A stretch of 64,000 bases of DNA from Bacillota bacterium (GTDB lineage Bacteria > Bacillota > Clostridia > Acetivibrionales > DSM-1351): positions 93,314 to 157,313 of the forward strand of contig JAEXFI010000043.1 in NCBI GenBank assembly GCA_023400235.1, written 5' to 3'. The notes below the pieces were generated by a model that made no database searches, was not told where the DNA came from, and worked only from the letters and a program-made list of their open reading frames with translations. Positions 8,445 through 16,958 of this stretch are shown here, piece after piece; within the stretch, counting starts at the first letter, position 1; the number at the start of each line of letters is the position of its first letter. The position numbers were made by a program, and so were the translations under genes.

Positions 8445-9815
8445 TTAAACCTTACGCTTTTTGTTTAAAAAGATTACAGCACCTATACACGCTGCTGCAA
8501 CCGTAATAACTGCCGAAACAGTTATTATTGCCTTATCGGAGATTTCTTCCATACCTGCAGTATTGTTATTGCTGTTCTTCAGGCTGTAAGCACTGATTGT
8601 CTGGGCAGCCGCACTGTTATCAGCCTTCTCTATGGATATGGGAGTTAGATAGCGGGTACTTTTCTCTATGATATCACCCTTCCAGTCTGTAACCTGGCAC
8701 AGGATTTCATAATCCACCGCCGGCTCCAGCCGGCATTCAAAATAGTTGCTATTCTCTGCATCAATAATTTTCTTGCCATTGTTGTCTGCATGACTAATGG
8801 TTGTTTTTGACTGTTTTTCCGGAGTACCGAAAATGTCACACCAGATGTAAAAATATCCGTCTCCCCTTTTCTCAACATTTATGTCACCTATTGATGTTTT
8901 TTCTTCAAGCCTGCCCTGGGGCAGCTGACTTTTTATGTACACTGCAAGAACATTCTGTCTGGCTGCTATTGCCTCATTATAGCGCTTTATAAGCTCTTGT
9001 TCATTTTTTTGCTCTGCCAGCCGGTCTGCTTCCTTGAATTGCTTTACATTTTTATCTATCTCTTCACTGCTGTAGCCAAAATTCTCAGCATACTCCTTGC
9101 TGTTTTTAATACGGCTCTCATTATAGGTAACATTCAAATCATAGGTTGGCTCAAAATCAGAATTTTCCCAAATAAGCTCATTGCCGGCAAATCTGAATTT
9201 GCCGGGGTACAAGTCAGTAATATAGTATGGCTTCATATCTCCCAGCTTAAATGTCACTTTTGCCTTCCCTATATTGCCTTTCCAGGCTGCACCCGTACGC
9301 ATAACATATCCGGAATAAATAAATGACATGGAATCATATGTGGGATAAAAGGAATATGTATTTTTAACAGTAACACTTTTACCCGCTTTTAGGTGTACTT
9401 CAAAAGTAAACCATTCGCTAAATTTGTCATATGGCTTTTCCGGGTCATTCCTTACAGTGTTCTTTTCTTTTTTTATGGCAACCTGTTTGCCGTCAATGTA
9501 TGCCTTAAAATTATGTACAGTGAGATTTACAGGTCCTGTATGGTCACTGTTATCAGTCAGTACACCTGGGAAGCCCATCAATATTGTTTTGTCCTCTCCT
9601 GAATTGTAAAAATGGAATTCACACCGGGCTGTGTTCTTTGTCAAATCAACTACAACTGTTTCCTCCTCCATGCTTATATCATCTTCTCCAATAGGGAATA
9701 CTCCGTCAGGCATTCTGCCAAGGCAGGTATCATCCGCCTTTACATTACCGCAGGTCAAGCAGAGCAATGCTGCTAAAAAGGCAATAGCTGTGACTAAACA
9801 TTTAGACAGTTTCAA
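8445..9815 (-). CDS. Secreted, membrane-anchored protein of unknown function
   Basis: A 456-residue protein. The start is a TTG at 9815, 7 nt after GGAGGTG, giving the signal peptide (M)KLSKCLVTAIAFLAALLC. A hydrophobic C-terminal helix followed by NKKRKV anchors it to the membrane, so the body lies outside the cell. Residues about 40-240 are beta-rich with ISMEEETVVVDL and LMGFPG, resembling DUF4424-like domains in which an acid-rich strand pairs with AFP/GFPG turns. Residues 245-300 look helical or coiled coil. No catalytic motif was recognised. It sits alone between the TetR operon promoter and an alpha/beta hydrolase gene. Confidence 0.7.
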   Translation of the reverse strand: MKLSKCLVTAIAFLAALLCLTCGNVKADDTCLGRMPDGVFPIGEDDISMEEETVVVDLTKNTARCEFHFYNSGEDKTILMGFPGVLTDNSDHTGPVNLTVHNFKAYIDGKQVAIKKEKNTVRNDPEKPYDKFSEWFTFEVHLKAGKSVTVKNTYSFYPTYDSMSFIYSGYVMRTGAAWKGNIGKAKVTFKLGDMKPYYITDLYPGKFRFAGNELIWENSDFEPTYDLNVTYNESRIKNSKEYAENFGYSSEEIDKNVKQFKEADRLAEQKNEQELIKRYNEAIAARQNVLAVYIKSQLPQGRLEEKTSIGDINVEKRGDGYFYIWCDIFGTPEKQSKTTISHADNNGKKIIDAENSNYFECRLEPAVDYEILCQVTDWKGDIIEKSTRYLTPISIEKADNSAAAQTISAYSLKNSNNNTAGMEEISDKAIITVSAVITVAAACIGAVIFLNKKRKV

Positions 9816-10095
9816 TACAAACACCTCCAACACATATGAAGTCTCCATGCTACATTATCCTGGTGCAACAAATATCTCAATCCATTTTTTTATATTTATA
9901 CCATAATTTCACTATATTCTTATACCACATTAACACATACGGCTATTTCTTTCAATATTTCTTATGCTGCAGCAATTTCGGTTACCTGTCTATAGCAATA
10001 CATATGTAAAATATGATTTGATTTGAAATTCAGCAAGAACGGCTCTGTAAAAAGCCAAAAGAAATATAAACAGCTTCTGCAATTACAGCACTAAC

Positions 10096-10788
10096 TCACA
10101 TATTTTCTTCCAGCCATGTACGCACTATATGCACATCCTCTTTTCCCATAAAAGGATGTTCACTGTCTTTAGCGATGGCCAGCTTGCAGCCATTCTCGTT
10201 TGCAAATTTTTGAATTACCTCTATTGATTGCAGATTGTCTTTTCCTCCATAAAGTATGGAGGTGGGTATATTCCATTTCTTTACAGGATGCTTCTTAACA
10301 TACTGGTAATAGTCCCAGCGCAGCAGGTCCACAGGAGTGGGAATTTCTTTTTCACTGCATAACTTTTCCTCTGTAACATTAAACCAGTGAAACATCTGCT
10401 CAATAAGGTATTCCATGTCAATTACAGGCGACTGAAAAAGACAGTTGATAAAATTTCTGTCTGTATACGTATTCAAGCTAAAGTATGCCCCCAGGCTGCA
10501 GGCAAACAAGGAAACCCTGCTCCACCTTGAAAAAGCATAATTACCAATCAAAGAGAGGTCGTGCATACCATTCCAGATGTCACAACGATAGTCACACTCT
10601 TTTCTCTCCCCGTGTTCCGGCAAATCAAAACTAAGTGTTTGGCAGCCCTTTTTCTCCGCTATTTCAGCAAAGTTCTCCGCATGCTCTTTACAAGACATTT
10701 TTCCATGTACATGAATATATATACTGTCTGATTTTTCGCCCCAAATAATGGCGGGGATACTGTTAATTTTTATGCTTTGAGTTTTCAC
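10096..10788 (-). CDS. Alpha/beta hydrolase family protein
   Basis: A 230-residue cytosolic serine hydrolase. The nucleophile elbow is ACSLGAY (family G-x-S-x-G with Ala/Cys at the first places). The likely acid is Asp in YGGKDN and the base His in DSEHPF near the C-terminus. The oxyanion region is IHVHGKMSCKEHAENFAEIAEKKG. The start is a GTG at 10788 behind GGAGGAAAAA. It is monocistronic as far as can be seen. Substrate is unknown; small esters or lactones are usual for this size. Confidence 0.82.
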   Translation of the reverse strand: MKTQSIKINSIPAIIWGEKSDSIYIHVHGKMSCKEHAENFAEIAEKKGCQTLSFDLPEHGERKECDYRCDIWNGMHDLSLIGNYAFSRWSRVSLFACSLGAYFSLNTYTDRNFINCLFQSPVIDMEYLIEQMFHWFNVTEEKLCSEKEIPTPVDLLRWDYYQYVKKHPVKKWNIPTSILYGGKDNLQSIEVIQKFANENGCKLAIAKDSEHPFMGKEDVHIVRTWLEENM

Positions 10789-11190
10789 TTTTTCCTCCGG
10801 TTATTTCTTATGCTTATTGATATAAAGAACTGCGATTAATGCAAAAGCAAAAAGTTGTGCAATCAATGTTCTTAAAATCATTGGTCGGCTTGGGCTTTTT
10901 TATAATTTTGGGGGGCTTTTGCTCGCTGTTTCACAGCTCGCACCTCATAATATTATACCATCAAACATCTGTATCAACGATGCCTTTCAAAAGACCCTAC
11001 CTGCATCATATACAATTTGCCGAAGTTCTTCCGGAAGAAATAAAAAAATATCCCCTCCCAAGACTCAAAGACTTTACATTGTATTTTTGCATGTTATAAT
11101 ATATAATATAATACATTATATATATGTTTACTATGTTTTAAATTTTTACACCTGTTACCAAAATAAATCTTGCAAAAAGGGGGAATGACG
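10789..11190 (+). other. Intergenic region with promoter of the radical-SAM operon
   Basis: About 400 bp between the hydrolase start (minus) and the first radical-SAM gene (plus), so it should hold divergent promoters. The plus-strand promoter is given separately. The stretch 10860-10950 has GC-rich runs amid AT-rich DNA but no reading frame with a ribosome site. Confidence 0.5.
11073..11100 (+). promoter_or_regulatory. Promoter of the radical-SAM/BioY operon
   Basis: TTTACA (11073-11078) and consensus TATAAT (11095-11100) with a 16-bp spacer lie 91 bp before the start of the first radical-SAM gene. Very AT-rich DNA follows. No riboswitch class was recognised in the leader. Confidence 0.7.
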
Positions 11191-12450
11191 ATGGCGGATG
11201 GAAAAGGTACCGGCCGTGACTTGACGCTGGAAGAAGTGCTCCAGAAATACAGCAATGTATCACCGCTTGTTATTCTGAAAACGGACTTGCAGCGCAGGAC
11301 GGTAACTTATACCGGACGCGCTGTGGCTGCGGCTGATAAACGGCTTCATCAGGTGCAGGCGAGAGGTATTTTTACATCAGTGGGTGAACTAGAGGATTAC
11401 TTTCCAGTATCTCTTCTGCTGCGTGATGGTTCGACCGTTCTGACAAGCCCGGTGCAGACCGCAAGCATCCCCTATGTAATTGACGTGGTGGACGGGAAAA
11501 CCGTGATTACCGACAACGGCAAAATCATTGACGAAGTGGAGTATTGGTATGCTCCAGATTTTCAGTACCAGCTTACAAGCTCCGGCCGGCCGATGTGGCA
11601 GGTAGCCTCGGCCCGTCCTCAGCGGCTGGATATCGACCCATACAGCTACTGCCATTTCTGGGATAACGGCAAGGGTTGCCGCTATTGCAACATGGGCAGC
11701 AATTTTCACAAAAGTCACCGGGAATTTAAAAAACCTGCGAGACTGGACCCGCGTGACGTATATGAAACCGTTCGCGAAGCGCTCAAGCAACCTGGCCGCT
11801 TCGCCTACATCAAGATGACAGCCGGCTCAATTTTAAGCGGCCAGGAGCTTTTTGACGATGAGGTGGATATGTACATCGAGCTGCTGCAGGCCATCGGAGA
11901 AAATTTCAAGACCCGGCGCTTCCCCAGTCAGATTATCACCTCGGCGTTTAATGAACGCCAGCTCGCACGTATTTATGAACAGACAGGCGTCACCTGCTAT
12001 ACCTCAGATATTGAGGTACTGAATGAAAAAATGTTTGCGTGGATATGTCCCGGCAAACAAAGCCTGGTCGGGTATCGCGAATGGAAGCAGCGCATATTTG
12101 CCGCCGTGGATATCTTTGGAAGAGGGTATGTCAATTCCGGCATTGTGGGCGGCGTTGAGCTGGGGCGGCCAAACGGCTTCAAAAACGAAGATGAAGCGTT
12201 GGGACATATCCTGGAAGAAGCGGAAGACTTTGCGCAACACGGCGTTTCCGTCGTACACTGCGTATGGGTGCCCTATCCCGGTTCGGCGTTTCAAGGCCAA
12301 AGCAATCCTTCGCTGGAGTATTACGTACGTCTTTCCACTGGGCTTCACGAGCTTAGGAAAAAATACGGCCTTTCCATCGACCTTGACGATTACCGCCGTT
12401 GCGGAAACCATCCCGACTCAGATCTTGACCGTGTTTGGACCCATAAATAA
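11191..12450 (+). CDS. Radical SAM protein with CX8CX2C cluster motif (paralogue 1)
   Basis: A 419-residue protein 60-70% identical by eye to the second copy at 16959. The 4Fe-4S ligands are Cys154, Cys163 and Cys166 in YCHFWDNGKGCRYCNMG, spaced CX8CX2C instead of the usual CX3CX2C. A SAM-binding Gly-rich strand is seen at MTAGSILSG, and the second half has GIVGGVELGRPNG and HPDSD at the C-terminus. The N-terminal 150 residues form a separate domain (VILKTDLQRRTVTYTG). The start ATG at 11191 lies 7 nt after AAGGGGG. It may belong to the group that includes the MSMEG_0568-type radical-SAM proteins of 'Nit1' clusters, which also neighbour a GNAT; that link is from memory. Reaction unknown. Confidence 0.8.
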   Translation: MADGKGTGRDLTLEEVLQKYSNVSPLVILKTDLQRRTVTYTGRAVAAADKRLHQVQARGIFTSVGELEDYFPVSLLLRDGSTVLTSPVQTASIPYVIDVVDGKTVITDNGKIIDEVEYWYAPDFQYQLTSSGRPMWQVASARPQRLDIDPYSYCHFWDNGKGCRYCNMGSNFHKSHREFKKPARLDPRDVYETVREALKQPGRFAYIKMTAGSILSGQELFDDEVDMYIELLQAIGENFKTRRFPSQIITSAFNERQLARIYEQTGVTCYTSDIEVLNEKMFAWICPGKQSLVGYREWKQRIFAAVDIFGRGYVNSGIVGGVELGRPNGFKNEDEALGHILEEAEDFAQHGVSVVHCVWVPYPGSAFQGQSNPSLEYYVRLSTGLHELRKKYGLSIDLDDYRRCGNHPDSDLDRVWTHK

Positions 12451-12601
12451 CGGTAAAAAGAAAATAGTTTGAAGGAACTTATCTTCATACACGGTTTTGC
12501 GCCATTTGGTTCAATGTCCGGACTGTTGTCACTTACCACCGAAATTTTTATAGCTGAGCAGTCCACTGTCATATGAAAACCCCACAATTCCCAGGAAAGG
12601 A

Positions 12602-13081
12602 ATGATTATTAAAATGGAAGTCAGTCTATCTGAAAACATCATCCGCTTGCTTCGCGATCCTGAAACGGTGAAGGTACTTGCCACCACCGACCCGTCAGGA
12701 GCGCCGCATGTAGTATTTAAGGGTTCCGTCAGTGTGGACGAAGAGGGAAGGCTTTATGTCTTGGAGCTTCTCGAATCCTCGCAGACAAACCGGAATCTTG
12801 TGCACAGTCTTTGGTTCAACCGCAAGGTAGCCGTCAGCCTGCGTTCAAAACATGGCGAGAGCTATGAAATCAAGGGGGTACCGCTGCAGTGCATCATCAC
12901 CGGGCCGGTGTTTGAAAAATACTACCGCCTGGTGCGAGAACGCCTGGGTGATATTGACCTTGCCGCGGTCTGGTTCCTTACCCCCGAAGAAGTCAGAAAC
13001 GAGACCTTTCAAGTACGTTATACGGAAGAAACTGAGGCTCACCCGCTATTTCTTCATCTGGACAGAATTGCTAAAGAATAA
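12602..13081 (+). CDS. Pyridoxamine 5'-phosphate oxidase-like flavin split-barrel protein
   Basis: A 159-residue split-barrel protein. The N-terminus (VKVLATTDPSGAPHVVFKGSVSV) matches the family first strand pair, where FMN phosphate is bound, and TNRNLVHSLWFNRKVAVSL matches the second. It lacks the C-terminal PLP-oxidase region, so it is more likely a flavin- or heme/F420-binding reductase than a true PdxH. The start ATG at 12602 is 6 nt after AGG. It lies 151 bp after radical-SAM 1, in the same operon, and might supply electrons to the radical-SAM proteins; that is inference. Confidence 0.75.
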   Translation: MIIKMEVSLSENIIRLLRDPETVKVLATTDPSGAPHVVFKGSVSVDEEGRLYVLELLESSQTNRNLVHSLWFNRKVAVSLRSKHGESYEIKGVPLQCIITGPVFEKYYRLVRERLGDIDLAAVWFLTPEEVRNETFQVRYTEETEAHPLFLHLDRIAKE

Positions 13082-13140
13082 ATGTGTGGCACCGGCTTAC
13101 GCCGGCCAACAATTTAAATCTGTGTAAAAGAGGTTGTAGT

Positions 13141-13707
13141 ATGAGCGAAGATCAATCATATTCCATAGGAAAAGCAACGGATAAAGATGTGGCATTAGCA
13201 CTAAGCCTTCGCAAAAAGCTGTTTCACCATATGGGGGTGCCGGATGAGGCACTGCTCGATACCGTGGACGATGTTCTTTTCAAGTTGTATAAGGCAGCCT
13301 ACCTCCGCGGTGAAATGGTTCACTTCATCGCTTACGATGAAAACAGAAATCCGGCAGCTATAGCAGGAGCCTTGTTAAAACGGGATTTTCCCTACTTGCT
13401 TTTCAAGCCCGGCGTTTATGGCTGGATCATCGATGTGTACACCGAGCCCGCACACCGCGGGAAGAGGCTTGCCACAAAGCTCCTTGAGCTGACTCATAAC
13501 TGGCTTCGAGAGTGTGGCGTGCAGGAGGCAAAACTCATTTCAGCCGGCGCAGATGCGCGCCGACTCTATCAGCGGATCGGCTATCGCTCTACTTGGGAAA
13601 TGAGCTTCAACCTTGCCGGCATGCCCACCTATAACGAAATGATGGATGTGCGCGGAGAGAACCCACTTGACCCACCGCAACACATCAAGAAGGAGAAAGA
13701 TTTATGA
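13141..13707 (+). CDS. GNAT family N-acetyltransferase
   Basis: A 188-residue acyl-CoA N-acyltransferase. Motif A, which binds the CoA pyrophosphate, is VYTEPAHRGKRLATKLLEL (R/Q-x-x-G-x-G/A type), and motif B is ADARRLYQRIGYRST. The start ATG follows AGAGGTTGTAGT. Its stop overlaps the BioY start by ATGA, so translation is coupled. The substrate is unknown; in this operon it could acylate an amine made or imported by the neighbours. Confidence 0.85.
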   Translation: MSEDQSYSIGKATDKDVALALSLRKKLFHHMGVPDEALLDTVDDVLFKLYKAAYLRGEMVHFIAYDENRNPAAIAGALLKRDFPYLLFKPGVYGWIIDVYTEPAHRGKRLATKLLELTHNWLRECGVQEAKLISAGADARRLYQRIGYRSTWEMSFNLAGMPTYNEMMDVRGENPLDPPQHIKKEKDL

Positions 13708-14291
13708 GTACATTAAAACTGTTCCGCACCGGAAGGAGTGAAGGCAGAACGACCTACTCCAAAGGTGTTTTAATTGCCCTGCTGGTGATATTCACCGCTA
13801 CGCTCTGCGTGACCGGCCCACTGGCGCTGCCCATCGGCAAAACGCCCATTACGCTTTCGGTATTTGTACTGGTTGCCGCCGGTTATTTGCTGGGCCCGCT
13901 TTGGAGTCTTGTTCCTGTTGCAGCTTATATTCTTCTCGGTGCGGCGGGATTATCGGTTTTTTCCGGAAGGGCAGGTGGTGTGTCCATCTTGTTCGGCCCC
14001 ACAGGTGGTTATATTTTCGGTTGGCTCTTAATTGCGTTCCTGACAGGCTTGTTCGCCAACCGATTTCGAAACCCGTTAATACAATTTGTCGGAGTGCTGG
14101 CCGGTGAGCTCGCATTCTATATAGCAGGCGTAGTCTGGTATATGGCGGTTTCCAAGGCGATATTTGTCATCGCCATCCTGTTCGGCGTGCTGTCTTTTTT
14201 GGTCAGCAACCTGATTCAGGGTATCGCCGGCTTCCTCGTTGGTTTTGTCCTGCACAGGCTCCTGCCGCATGCACCGGCAAAGAAAGGATAA
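13704..14291 (+). CDS. bioY: BioY family transporter (biotin-type S component)
   Basis: A 195-residue membrane protein with six hydrophobic segments. BioY marks are PIGKTPITLSVFVLVAAGYLLGP after helix 1, AAYILLGAAGLSVFSG and GPTGGYIFGWL. It would be the substrate-binding S unit of an ECF transporter or act alone. No biotin synthesis gene and no EcfA/EcfT lies nearby, so here it may use a shared ECF module or carry a biotin-like compound. The overlap with the GNAT gene shows it is part of the radical-SAM operon. Confidence 0.88.
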   Translation: MSTLKLFRTGRSEGRTTYSKGVLIALLVIFTATLCVTGPLALPIGKTPITLSVFVLVAAGYLLGPLWSLVPVAAYILLGAAGLSVFSGRAGGVSILFGPTGGYIFGWLLIAFLTGLFANRFRNPLIQFVGVLAGELAFYIAGVVWYMAVSKAIFVIAILFGVLSFLVSNLIQGIAGFLVGFVLHRLLPHAPAKKG

Positions 14292-14295
14292 CACT

Positions 14296-15288
14296 ATGAA
14301 ACATACATGGTTAAAAAGAATTGTTTTGACTGCATCCATCACAGTGCTGGTGATGTCGGCGGGCTGCTCCTCAGTGTCCCAGGAAAGCGCATCACCCGGC
14401 CAGATCGTGGTCAAGTATGGCTATCAGCCAGGGCACGCACAGACCGTGATTGCCCATGAAAAAGGTTTTTATGCAAAAGAACTCGGCGACAAGGTGGATA
14501 TCCAGCTTGTGAAATTCCAATCCGGCCCATCGTTGATTACGGCACTGACAGCCGACAAGCTCGATTTTGGGCAAGTGGGCGATCAGCCGGCTATTCAAGC
14601 CAAGGCTAACAATGTGGACCTTAAAATTATCGGCAAATTTCTGTTCTCCGATAAGGTCAACGGACTGATTGTACGCAAGGATTCCGACATTACCTCCATC
14701 GAGGGTCTCAAAGACAAAAAAGTGGGTGTCACCGTTGGCTCCACCGGACAGCAGTTGCTTTACATATACCTTGAGTCGGTGGGCCTTAAACCGTCAGATA
14801 TCAAGCAGGTCAACCTGCAGCCCGGTGACATCGTTTCAAGCATCACGTTCCGGAACATCGACGCCGCCGTTACCTGGGAGCCGTATGTTACGCTGACGTC
14901 CTCACAGGGCACCACCAGACAGATTGCGGACGGTACGAATTACAAGACCGAGATCGATGTCATTATCGGACGCAATAAGTTTTTACAACAGCATCCGGAT
15001 ATCGCACAAGGCATACTCAAGGCACAGGCCGAAGCCGGCAAGTGGATTACCGAAAACCCGGAAGAAGCCCTGGCGCTCGTCGCAAAGGACGCAGGGCTAG
15101 ATAAATCGGTGTTGCAGCCCATTTTTTCAAAAGTAACTGTCGACAATGTGAATCTGACAGATGCGGACATTAAGTCCATCGGGGAATCCATCGACTTTTC
15201 AGTAAAATACAAGCTGATTTCCGAGGCTTTCAAGACTCAGGATTTCATTGACACACAGTATCTCAAGCTGGCGGGCCTGCGCCCATAA
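14296..15288 (+). CDS. TauA/SsuA/NMT1-type ABC transporter substrate-binding lipoprotein
   Basis: A 330-residue extracellular binding protein. The start ATG at 14296 follows AAAGGA; the signal peptide ends in VMSAGCSS, a lipobox. The fold is the NMT1/THI5-like family used for sulfonates, taurine, nitrate, aromatic acids and thiamine pyrimidine: VKYGYQPGHAQTVIAHEKGFY at the start, GDQPAIQAKANN, then KVGVTVGSTGQQ and FRNIDAAVTWEPYVT. It begins 4 bp after BioY. With the next two genes it forms a complete importer. Ligand class cannot be fixed; an organic anion or heteroaromatic is usual. Confidence 0.87.
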   Translation: MKHTWLKRIVLTASITVLVMSAGCSSVSQESASPGQIVVKYGYQPGHAQTVIAHEKGFYAKELGDKVDIQLVKFQSGPSLITALTADKLDFGQVGDQPAIQAKANNVDLKIIGKFLFSDKVNGLIVRKDSDITSIEGLKDKKVGVTVGSTGQQLLYIYLESVGLKPSDIKQVNLQPGDIVSSITFRNIDAAVTWEPYVTLTSSQGTTRQIADGTNYKTEIDVIIGRNKFLQQHPDIAQGILKAQAEAGKWITENPEEALALVAKDAGLDKSVLQPIFSKVTVDNVNLTDADIKSIGESIDFSVKYKLISEAFKTQDFIDTQYLKLAGLRP

Positions 15289-15331
15289 ACAGCCGGCATC
15301 GGACCAAAATAAAGTCCAAGGAGGACGCATT

Positions 15332-16120
15332 ATGCCAACATGGTACCATAAGGATTCAAAAAAAGAAACCATATTACATAATATACTTAAATTCTGTACT
15401 CCTGTGGCAGTAGTAGTGCTCTGGCAGCTCTTCAGTGCAGTCGGCTGGATCAACGCGTCTGTTCTGCCCGCCCCGTTGGCCATTATGAAGGTATTTATCA
15501 ACCGGATTGCAAGCGGTGAGTTTTTTACAGATGCGGGCATAAGCCTTTTGCGTGTACTGCAGGGCTATCTCCTGGGAGGTGCGCTGGGCATTGTAGTGGG
15601 CACCGCCATGGCATTCAGCCGGCGGTTTGAGAGTGCCCTCTCGCTGATTTTCAATCTTATTCGCCCCATTCCAATCATTGCCTGGGTTCCGATTTTCATC
15701 ATGTGGTTGGGTATCGGTGAGGTATCCAAGGTAACAGTAATTACCTTCGGCACATTTTTCCCTGTACTGCTCAATACCCTGCACGGCATCCGTTCCACAG
15801 ACCCCAAACTGCTTGAGGTTGCGGGCTCCTTTGAGAAAAAGCGCAGCCGTATTTTCTTTTCCGTGATACTGCCATCTGCATCCCCGGCAATCTTCACAGG
15901 TCTTCGGTTGGGGCTGGGGCTCGCGTGGATGAGTGTGGTAGGAGCCGAAATGATCGGCGCCTCTTCCGGTATCGGGTATCTTATCGCGTTTGCCGGCCAA
16001 CTGTCGCAGCCGGCTGTAATGCTTATGGGTGTGTTCGTCATCGGCATCATCGGTTGCGTAATTGACTTGCTGCTGCGGATGCTGGAACACCGCCTCATGA
16101 AATGGAACGTAAATCCCTAA
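15332..16120 (+). CDS. TauC/SsuC-type ABC transporter permease
   Basis: A 262-residue inner membrane permease with about six helices and the BPD_transp_1 EAA loop (EVAGSFEKKRSRIFFSVILPSASPAIFTGLRLGLG). The start ATG at 15332 follows AAGGAGGACGCATT. It partners the binding protein before it and the ATPase after it (13 bp gap). Confidence 0.9.
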   Translation: MPTWYHKDSKKETILHNILKFCTPVAVVVLWQLFSAVGWINASVLPAPLAIMKVFINRIASGEFFTDAGISLLRVLQGYLLGGALGIVVGTAMAFSRRFESALSLIFNLIRPIPIIAWVPIFIMWLGIGEVSKVTVITFGTFFPVLLNTLHGIRSTDPKLLEVAGSFEKKRSRIFFSVILPSASPAIFTGLRLGLGLAWMSVVGAEMIGASSGIGYLIAFAGQLSQPAVMLMGVFVIGIIGCVIDLLLRMLEHRLMKWNVNP

Positions 16121-16133
16121 GGAGAGAATTACT

Positions 16134-16919
16134 ATGCATGACACTCACGAAAACATTCTATCAATACATGACTTATCCATTCAATTTGCCATTGAATCCG
16201 AAACCGTGCATGCTCTGGACAAAATCAATCTGAACGTAGGATGCAACGAAATCATCTGTATCCTGGGTCCCAGTGGCTGTGGCAAAAGTACGCTTTTACG
16301 TGTTGTGGGCGGATTTGAAACCAGGTATTCCGGCTCGGTCGCTTTCAAGGGACTGTCCGTACAGGGACCTTCTACCGACCGAGGCTTTATCTTTCAGGAG
16401 GCACGTCTTTTCCCGTGGATGACCGTTGAAAAGAATGTGGAGTTTGGCTTGAAAGATCAGCTTGAAAAAGCTAAAAAAATTGAAATTATACGGCATACTC
16501 TTGCACTGGTAGGTCTGGAGCGGTTTTCCTCCGCTTTTCCTCACCAGCTTTCGGGCGGTATGCAGCAGCGAGTCAGCATTGCACGGGCACTTGTAAATAA
16601 TCCTTCACTTTTGCTGCTTGATGAACCCTTCGGCGCATTGGATGCATTTACTCGGATTCAGATGCAGAACGAGGTGCTCAAAATCTGGGAACAGGAAAAA
16701 ATGACGATGATCCTTGTCACCCACGATATTGACGAAGCAGTGACGCTGGCCGACCGCATCGTGCTCATGAGCCCTCGTCCGGGCAGCATCAAGCGCATCG
16801 TCGAGGTACCCATCGCACGTCCCCGGCGTCACAACGATCCTGATTATACCAGTATACGCAATATTATTTATACAGAATTTTTTTCGAGCTCCAATCTGAA
16901 TCCGGAATATTTTATCTGA
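16134..16919 (+). CDS. TauB/SsuB-type ABC transporter ATPase
   Basis: A 261-residue ATPase. Walker A is GPSGCGKST, Q-loop FQEARLFPWMT, signature LSGGMQQRVSIARAL, Walker B LLLLDEPFGALD and H-loop VTHDIDEA. This is the nitrate/sulfonate/taurine type by overall pattern (FQEARLFPWMTVEKNV). The start ATG follows GGAGAGAATTACT. It energises the importer in the radical-SAM operon. Confidence 0.9.
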   Translation: MHDTHENILSIHDLSIQFAIESETVHALDKINLNVGCNEIICILGPSGCGKSTLLRVVGGFETRYSGSVAFKGLSVQGPSTDRGFIFQEARLFPWMTVEKNVEFGLKDQLEKAKKIEIIRHTLALVGLERFSSAFPHQLSGGMQQRVSIARALVNNPSLLLLDEPFGALDAFTRIQMQNEVLKIWEQEKMTMILVTHDIDEAVTLADRIVLMSPRPGSIKRIVEVPIARPRRHNDPDYTSIRNIIYTEFFSSSNLNPEYFI

Positions 16920-16958
16920 CCGGAGAAATGAAAGTATTAAAAAAGAAAGGACACAGCT

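Noticed and set aside
10839..11188. Short plus-strand frames before the radical-SAM operon.
   Set aside because: No ribosome site, and the promoter and AT-rich leader of the operon lie within them.
12602..13081. Assignment as true pyridoxamine-phosphate oxidase (PdxH).
   Set aside because: At 159 residues it lacks the C-terminal PLP-oxidase segment, so only the flavin split-barrel superfamily is supported.
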